Assembly: GCA_025463765.1 (NCBI GenBank)
Contig: JAODBC010000004.1
Coordinates: 1-64,000, forward strand
Length of the DNA stretch: 64,000 bases
Direction: 5' to 3'
DNA from: Subtercola sp.
GTDB lineage: Bacteria > Actinomycetota > Actinomycetes > Actinomycetales > Microbacteriaceae
How positions within the stretch are numbered: position 1 is the first letter of the stretch; each line of letters begins with the position of its first letter. A program made the position numbers and the translations under genes. Under the pieces are notes generated by a model that was not told the origin of the DNA, ran no database searches, and was given only the letters and a program-made list of their open reading frames with translations. Below are positions 59,845-64,000 of the stretch, piece after piece.

Positions 59845-61038
59845 ATGACGATTTCACAGGATAGTTCCGAGTCCGCCGAGGTTACTTCGCAAGAGCCAGC
59901 CGGCACCGAACCCGCTGCCCGAATCCCTCGCTTCGGCGCCGCCACACCCATCATCGTGACCGTCGCTATTTTCGTCGTCGCAATCGTGACGTGGTGGTTG
60001 ATCGGTGACCCGCAGTGGAGCTTTTTCGGAGCACGCGCAGGCGCATCCGACTACGCACAAAAATCCGCGATAGTGGGCTGTCTCCTGTTCTGGACCATCT
60101 TCGGGCACATCTTCACAGGATTCACGTTTGCGAACTGGCCGTTCTCCAAGCTCTCCCAGCCTCTCGCGGGCGTCGTTCAGATCATCGTCGACATTCTGAT
60201 CGGAATCGTCGGCACCGTTGTACTCACACGCGGGCTCGGCTCCTGGGATCCAACATTCTCCCCAGACGCACCCGGAGGAGCGGGATACACGGCAGCTGCC
60301 TTCATCGTGCTGGTCGGGTTCTACGCCTATGCCTTCGCAGCGACCGGAATCGGCGGATACCCCTTCGAATCGGTAGCAGCACCTGTCTCCAGCGTCGCCC
60401 AGTGGTTCTTCGCAGCGTTCATCACCACGGTAGGCGTCATTGTTCTGGTCTATCCCAACTTCAATGTGAACCTGGCGGCGGCCGCCCCGGTACCGTTGCC
60501 TACTGCGGCGGGCTGGGTCTACTCGAGCATCGTGATCGTCATCGTCGCAGCAATGCAGTGGGGCAACTGGCCCTGGGCCGGCATCCGCAACAAGCATCTC
60601 CGAGCGCTGACCGCCTTCGTCGTATCGTTGGGCGGCGGCTACCTGCTGATGTTGGTGCTCGAGGGTCTGCTGCAGCTCATCGTGCCGAGCGACATCCGCG
60701 GCGGTGCTACCTTCGCTCTCGGCCTCGAAGCCGCAGAACTGGGGGTCTGCATCAGCTTGTGGGCGTTGATCGTGGGGCTGATCTTCGGCCCGTCGAAGAT
60801 CAAGTCTGTATTCATCTCCCGACTCGTGCGCACGGTGGTGGTGCTCGTGGCGGCAGTGCTCACCTACATGGTGTTCATGCAGTTCTTCGCCACCTCTGTG
60901 TTGCATTTCCCCGCAACGACCGGCAACTACGGCGGCAACCCGCTGACCTGGATGGACTGGGTGATTCTGCTGGTGCTCTGGTACGCGGTCGCCTTCGGCG
61001 GTCACCTGGGAACCCGTCGAGTGCGGTCAGTCGCTTGA
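59845..61038 (+). CDS. Unrecognised polytopic membrane protein, probable transporter
   Basis: The 397-aa protein has about ten predicted membrane segments after a 35-residue polar leader. It has no ATPase, channel or major-facilitator signature that I recognise. The charge pattern and repeated glycine/tryptophan-rich helices (ANWPFSKLSQPL, MQWGNWPWAGIRNKHLR) occur twice with similar context, hinting at an internal duplication. AAGGAGG precedes the ATG at 59845. Sharing a control region with the dikinase-like operon, it is probably the importer for the substrate of this pathway. It has no partner genes, so a secondary carrier is the best guess. Confidence 0.78.
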   Translation: MTISQDSSESAEVTSQEPAGTEPAARIPRFGAATPIIVTVAIFVVAIVTWWLIGDPQWSFFGARAGASDYAQKSAIVGCLLFWTIFGHIFTGFTFANWPFSKLSQPLAGVVQIIVDILIGIVGTVVLTRGLGSWDPTFSPDAPGGAGYTAAAFIVLVGFYAYAFAATGIGGYPFESVAAPVSSVAQWFFAAFITTVGVIVLVYPNFNVNLAAAAPVPLPTAAGWVYSSIVIVIVAAMQWGNWPWAGIRNKHLRALTAFVVSLGGGYLLMLVLEGLLQLIVPSDIRGGATFALGLEAAELGVCISLWALIVGLIFGPSKIKSVFISRLVRTVVVLVAAVLTYMVFMQFFATSVLHFPATTGNYGGNPLTWMDWVILLVLWYAVAFGGHLGTRRVRSVA

Positions 61039-61078
61039 GCACGTCGAACGCTTTTCTTGCTCGAGGGGATCGTAGCTA

Positions 61079-61228
61079 AAAGGCGGCGCTTCTGCTGATG
61101 ACGACTTCTCGGTCGCAGATGACGCCTTAGGGCAGCCATTCCTCGGCGAGCTGGCCAGCGGAGAAATCGTGAAACTCGTCCCGTGGAGCGGAGTCGACGA
61201 GTTTCGGATCACGCTGTACCGTCAATAG
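61079..61228 (+). pseudogene. Possible C-terminal gene fragment
   Basis: In the gap after the membrane-protein gene, a rightward frame without a start codon reads about 49 residues including FLGELASGEIVKLVPWSGVD and EFRITLYRQ before a TAG. It looks like the end of a real protein whose front is lost. A 10-bp inverted repeat (61171-61180 with 61196-61205) lies within it. The family is unknown. The remaining gap to 61322 holds nothing else that I see. Confidence 0.3.
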
Positions 61229-61322
61229 TGCGCAAGGTGGGCGACTCCATGATGGAGAGTTGAGATGTCGCCAAAGAACCTGTTTTGTTGCCGAAAAGGC
61301 TTCCGTTTCGGTAATGCAAAAT

Positions 61323-61356
61323 CGCCCGGTTCCCCTTGTTACGAGGGAACCGGGCG
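61323..61356 (-). terminator. Terminator behind the tRNA-Glu fragment
   Basis: CGCCCGGTTCCC (61323-61334) and its exact complement (61345-61356) form a 12-bp GC-rich stem with a 10-nt loop, followed leftward by ATTTTG. It lies 4 nt beyond the 3' end of the tRNA fragment, as a tRNA terminator would. Confidence 0.75.
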
Positions 61357-61360
61357 TTTG

Positions 61361-61400
61361 TGACCCCAGCCGGATTCGAACCGGTGTTACGCCGTGAGAG
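61361..61400 (-). other. 3' half of a tRNA-Glu(CTC), probable attachment-site remnant
   Basis: Reading leftward the 40 nt comprise the anticodon loop CTCTCAC, the 3' anticodon stem GGCGT, a T-arm around GGTTCGAATCC and the acceptor strand TGGGGTC plus the discriminator A. The sequence upstream (TAGCA instead of ACGCC) cannot pair, so the 5' half is absent. Breakpoints at the anticodon loop are typical of integrase att cores in tRNA genes. One T-stem pair (A:C) is mismatched. It is not a functional tRNA. Confidence 0.7.
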
Positions 61401-61471
61401 TGCTAATCGTGGTGGCGCGAGGCCATCAGATTGGCGTCAGAAGCTGCATCCTCTCGTTGCGTGCATGACGC

Positions 61472-62065
61472 CTATGGGCGGGCAGGTTGAAATCGTCGCA
61501 CTTGATAGTCGAGGAAGAGCCCGAGCACGAGCAGACCGAAAGTAATTCCGATGGTTACCGCAGCGATGAGGGGGACGCCGCTTCCGATAGTTAGGACGAC
61601 TGCGATGCCGGCTCCGCCGAGCACGGAGTTTACGACGGTAATCATGCTTGCTGTGGTGAAGAGTACGGCAGTGCGCCCGTATTTCACGCCCATTGTTCCT
61701 GCCATCGCGGTGTTGTCGGGTTCGAAGTACGCGCCAGCAGCGGGATCGAGGCTGGCGTAGAAACGCCGGATTAGTTCGATCCGGTTTTGAGCGACGACGT
61801 TGGCGATGCTCGTGTCGATGAGACGCACAACAGTGAAGCAGCCGAGGATGAAAATGGTTGGGAAGACGGTGAAGGAGAGCGCTGCAAGGATTCCGGGTGA
61901 GCTGCTGGAGAATCCGACCGCGACGAGGCCGCTCGAAAGCGCCGCCAGGTAGATCGATGCGCGGCTGCCGGATTCGCTGATTGTCGAGCTGGCCGCAGAT
62001 TGCAGAACGAAATGCTCGGTAACGAGCGCGCTCATCAAAGCTGGCGGTACATTCGTCTCCGTCAT
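61472..62065 (-). CDS. Hypothetical membrane protein
   Basis: The 197-aa protein has four to five hydrophobic segments (residues about 40-60, 63-83, 130-150 and 155-185) around a cytoplasmic loop ASLDPAAGAYFEPDNTAMAG. I do not recognise a family. The ATG at 62065 has GAAGGG rather far upstream, and 62035 is an alternative start. It lies just beyond the tRNA fragment and is divergent from the regulator-like gene at 62253. If the tRNA fragment marks an island edge, this gene may be island cargo. Confidence 0.65.
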   Translation of the reverse strand: MTETNVPPALMSALVTEHFVLQSAASSTISESGSRASIYLAALSSGLVAVGFSSSSPGILAALSFTVFPTIFILGCFTVVRLIDTSIANVVAQNRIELIRRFYASLDPAAGAYFEPDNTAMAGTMGVKYGRTAVLFTTASMITVVNSVLGGAGIAVVLTIGSGVPLIAAVTIGITFGLLVLGLFLDYQVRRFQPARP

Positions 62066-62252
62066 GGTGGATGGTGGCCCTTCCTCAAATTGGTGTCGTC
62101 TGGTGCGACAGTTGTGTAGTCATCAACCTAGGTCTGGATCTTCGCCTTCGCGTGGGGGCCGTGTGCCTAGGAGTAGCGGGGTCAGGTGCGGGGTGACGGT
62201 GGGTGCGGCGGGGCCACGCCCCTTCATGAGCCAGGCTCGTAGGCTCGCCGCC

Positions 62253-62735
62253 ATGCACAGAATCGATCCTCTCCTTCGTGCCTGGCTTGAATCCATCGAG
62301 ACGGCACCTGTCTTTGTGCGCAGTCACAACTTCGAAGTGGTCGCCTCCAACCAGTTGGCGCGCGAGCTGACCGCAGCGTTCGATGTCGGCACTAATCTGC
62401 TGCGTGCGACGTTCTTCGATCCGGCCGCCAGAGAATGGCTCCCGGAGTGGGCTGACGCAACAGGTCAGGTTGTTGCGCTGGTGCTGGATGAAGCCCGCGT
62501 GGCGGCACCGAGGGCGGAGCTCCAGCGTCTTGTCGGTGAACTCGCGTCGAAGAGCGACCAGTTCGCCCAAGCACTGGCCGAGGGGCCGGTCGCGCTCACC
62601 CCGGGTATGCCGATGGAGCTCGATCATCCACGGTGGGGACGACTGCGACTGTCTTTCCAGCAACTACGGCTTCCTGGCTCTGAAAGGCAAACCCTCGTCT
62701 TGGTGAACGTCAGTGGTGGGTCATCGTCGAAATGA
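62253..62735 (+). CDS. MmyB-like ligand-binding domain protein lacking its DNA-binding domain
   Basis: The protein is about 160 aa and corresponds only to the C-terminal PAS-like domain of MmyB/XRE regulators: IDPLLRAWLESIETAPVFVRSHNFEVVASNQLARELTAAF, then PMELDHPRWGRLRLSFQQLRLPGSERQTLVLV. The N-terminal helix-turn-helix found in the neighbours at 62788 and 63633 is missing. The upstream frame is open to 62064 but reads as low-quality Arg/Gly/Ser sequence. It may be a truncated regulator or a dominant-negative partner. Start at 62226 is also possible. Confidence 0.6.
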   Translation: MHRIDPLLRAWLESIETAPVFVRSHNFEVVASNQLARELTAAFDVGTNLLRATFFDPAAREWLPEWADATGQVVALVLDEARVAAPRAELQRLVGELASKSDQFAQALAEGPVALTPGMPMELDHPRWGRLRLSFQQLRLPGSERQTLVLVNVSGGSSSK

Positions 62736-62787
62736 GCAGCGTCTGCTCTTGCGGTTCGTTATGGGACAAGCTGCTGAGTACTGACGG

Positions 62788-63585
62788 TTAGGTCAGGAGC
62801 GATTTCAGCGCGCTCTCTTCCCTGCTGCCGGGACGTGCGAAGGTGGTGGTCAGCGCGAGTCGCGGATCGGTTCGGATGCTGAGGAGCTGCCATCTCAGGT
62901 CGACTTGGCCGAACCCGTCGATGGTGTAGCTGCTTGTTCCGTGAGTGTACGTTTTCACGTCGTGACGCGCCCAGATACGCCGGAAGTCCGAGTCGGTTAG
63001 GGAGAGTTGGCCGACTATCTCGTGAAGGCGCGGGTCGTTTGAGTCGGTGCGTTCCCGGGTTGCCGCGAGCATCTCTGACGCCACCGCCTCCCACCCTCGA
63101 ACAGCAGCCTTGGCGGCGTCGGTGAATAGCGAGAGGATCAGGTTTCCGCCCGCTTCGTAGACTCCGGGTACGAGCTTGGCCGCAAGTGAGTTGGCAGCGA
63201 GAACGTCTTGGCATCCGTTTGTCACGTACGCGGCCGCATGGTTCCACCACGTAAGGAAGTCCAGGTCTGCGGCGTCGACATCGACGAGCTTCGGTGCGAA
63301 CGGGTGCGTCGCGGTCGGGCTGACCAAGCGTTGCAGATATGCCGTGGTCTGATCATCCAGCAGCAAAGCTTTCGCTATCGCATTGATGACCTGATCCGAC
63401 GGGTGGGCGTCTTTTCCTTGCTCGAGGCGCAAGTAGTAATCGCTGCTGATGCCGGCGAGCTGAGCAACTTCTTCCCGGCGCAAGCCGCTGACCCGCCGCC
63501 CGGCATCGACATACAGCCCGACGTCTTCGGGCTGCACGGTTTCCCGTCGGGCACGGAGAAACTCACCCACCGGGTTGTTGTCCAT
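62788..63585 (-). CDS. XRE-family regulator with MmyB-like ligand domain
   Basis: The 265-aa protein has an N-terminal helix-turn-helix (RRVSGLRREEVAQLAGISSDYYLRLEQGKDAHPSDQVINAIAKAL) and a C-terminal MmyB domain (YVTNGCQDVLAANSLAAKL, SLTDSDFRRIWARHDVKTYTHGTSSY). ATG 63585 fits the family start MDNNPVGEFLRARRE; a GTG two codons upstream is possible. It is divergent from a second member at 63633 with only 47 bp between, so each may control the other. Confidence 0.9.
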   Translation of the reverse strand: MDNNPVGEFLRARRETVQPEDVGLYVDAGRRVSGLRREEVAQLAGISSDYYLRLEQGKDAHPSDQVINAIAKALLLDDQTTAYLQRLVSPTATHPFAPKLVDVDAADLDFLTWWNHAAAYVTNGCQDVLAANSLAAKLVPGVYEAGGNLILSLFTDAAKAAVRGWEAVASEMLAATRERTDSNDPRLHEIVGQLSLTDSDFRRIWARHDVKTYTHGTSSYTIDGFGQVDLRWQLLSIRTDPRLALTTTFARPGSREESALKSLLT

Positions 63586-63632
63586 GCGCACAGGCTATCG
63601 CTGCGCCAACCGTTCGCCCCTACGATCAAAGA

Positions 63633-64000
63633 ATGAGCGGTGATGGTCTTCTAGCGGGGTACCTCACCGCGCGCCGCCGGCTGGTGACCCCAGAGCAGGT
63701 CGGTCTTCCCGCGCCTACCACGCACCGCCGAGTTGCCGGGCTTCGCCGGGAGGAGGTCGCGATGCTCGCGGGAATCAGCAGCGACTACTACCTACGGATG
63801 GAACAGGGCCGCGAACTCAGCCCCTCGCCGGCGGTCATCGAGGGGTTGGTACGGGCGTTGCGCCTCGACGGGGATGCTGCACTGTACCTGCGTGAAATTG
63901 CTCGCCCTTCGCTTGGCGCGACGCGACAGTCAGACGCTTCGTTGAGCGAAACCACGATGGAACTCGTGGAGTCCATGCGGGGCATGCCGGTGTACGTGGC
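63633..64000 (+). CDS. XRE-family regulator, cut by the window edge
   Basis: The first 122 residues of a further XRE/MmyB regulator run off the right edge. MSGDGLLAGYLTARRRLVTPEQVGL is followed by the helix-turn-helix VAGLRREEVAMLAGISSDYY and LRMEQGRELSPSPAVIEGLV. The visible end (MELVESMRGMPVYVA) enters the ligand domain. The start ATG at 63633 has a weak AAAGA upstream. It is divergent from the paralogue at 62788. Its regulated oxidoreductase, if any, lies outside the window. Confidence 0.88.
   Translation, partial: MSGDGLLAGYLTARRRLVTPEQVGLPAPTTHRRVAGLRREEVAMLAGISSDYYLRMEQGRELSPSPAVIEGLVRALRLDGDAALYLREIARPSLGATRQSDASLSETTMELVESMRGMPVYV

Noticed and set aside
59854-61005. A 383-codon open frame on the reverse strand opposite the membrane-protein gene
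   Set aside because: Its translation is a Gln/Asp/Arg-rich mirror of the membrane protein, with no ribosome binding site or domain; the forward gene has AAGGAGG and clear membrane helices.
61361-61433. A complete tRNA gene
   Set aside because: Only the 3' half is present; the sequence where the D-arm and 5' stems should be cannot pair.
1-64000. CRISPR arrays, rRNA genes, riboswitches
   Set aside because: No regularly spaced repeats, rRNA-like stretches or recognisable riboswitch cores were seen anywhere in the window.

Overview
The window is high-GC actinobacterial DNA. Short operons with ATGA, GTGA and TGATG start/stop overlaps, many GTG starts with strong AGGAGG ribosome binding sites, a mycofactocin-type short-chain dehydrogenase and LuxR/XRE regulator families point to the Actinomycetota. 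The Microbacteriaceae would fit, but this is an inference with no marker gene to settle it.

Layout. (1) 0-25 kb is a catabolic region. It holds an IclR regulator, two RbsABC-like ABC uptake systems (the second split, with its ATPase 9 kb from its permease and binding protein), six of the window's eight short-chain dehydrogenases, a metallo-hydrolase, an EthD protein, and a tightly coupled five-gene operon (maleate-isomerase-like enzyme, VOC protein, 82-aa unknown, alpha/beta hydrolase, 3-hydroxyacyl-CoA dehydrogenase). A MaoC/SDR/thiolase group and an aryl-acid AMP ligase with its TetR follow. Together they read as transport, ring or carbonyl oxidation, CoA activation and beta-oxidation-like cleavage of a small, probably oxygenated or aromatic, substrate. 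A TTGAC-N6-GTCAA(-like) palindrome lies in front of both binding-protein genes and the EthD operon. (2) 25-29.6 kb has an XRE regulator with a divergent oxidoreductase, a dead IS110 fragment, and a TetR/SDR pair around a palindromic operator. (3) 29.8-35.5 kb looks like an amino-alcohol or amine module: SDR, APC permease, small-molecule kinase (broken by an in-frame TGA), class III PLP enzyme and divergent GntR. (4) 35.5-43.8 kb is miscellaneous: a gene-poor gap, SnoaL-like protein, CPA1 antiporter with LuxR, FAD oxidoreductase, TetR, and a large AAA-LuxR regulator.

(5) 43.9-61.0 kb is the most interesting part: a bacterial microcompartment (BMC) locus with an unusual partner. The rightward operon encodes a vertex protein, a hexameric shell protein, a CoA-acylating aldehyde dehydrogenase, an EutJ-like ATPase, a tandem-domain shell protein, a malate-dehydrogenase-type enzyme fused behind a BMC-associated N-terminal segment, a zinc alcohol dehydrogenase and a GAF/PucR-type regulator. 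Leftward run a lipocalin-like protein and a HAD phosphatase with a long C-terminal tail that ends in a possible encapsulation helix. Facing the operon is a second one: a stand-alone phosphohistidine swivel domain, two unrecognised proteins (479 and 206 aa), and an 848-aa pyruvate-phosphate-dikinase-like protein whose ATP-grasp and histidine domains are well kept but whose C-terminal PEP/pyruvate barrel is degenerate. An unrecognised membrane protein diverges from it. Near-identical 19-bp palindromes (TATC-N7-GATA) lie in both divergent control regions, so the two operons are probably one regulon. My inference is a metabolosome fed by an ATP-dependent phosphorylation step like that of phenylphosphate synthase; the substrate is unknown. 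No PduL-type phosphotransacylase is visible.

(6) 61.0-64 kb holds the 3' half of a tRNA-Glu(CTC) followed by a terminator, which is a likely integration-site scar, and then a membrane protein and three MmyB/XRE-type regulators, one without its DNA-binding domain and one cut by the window edge.
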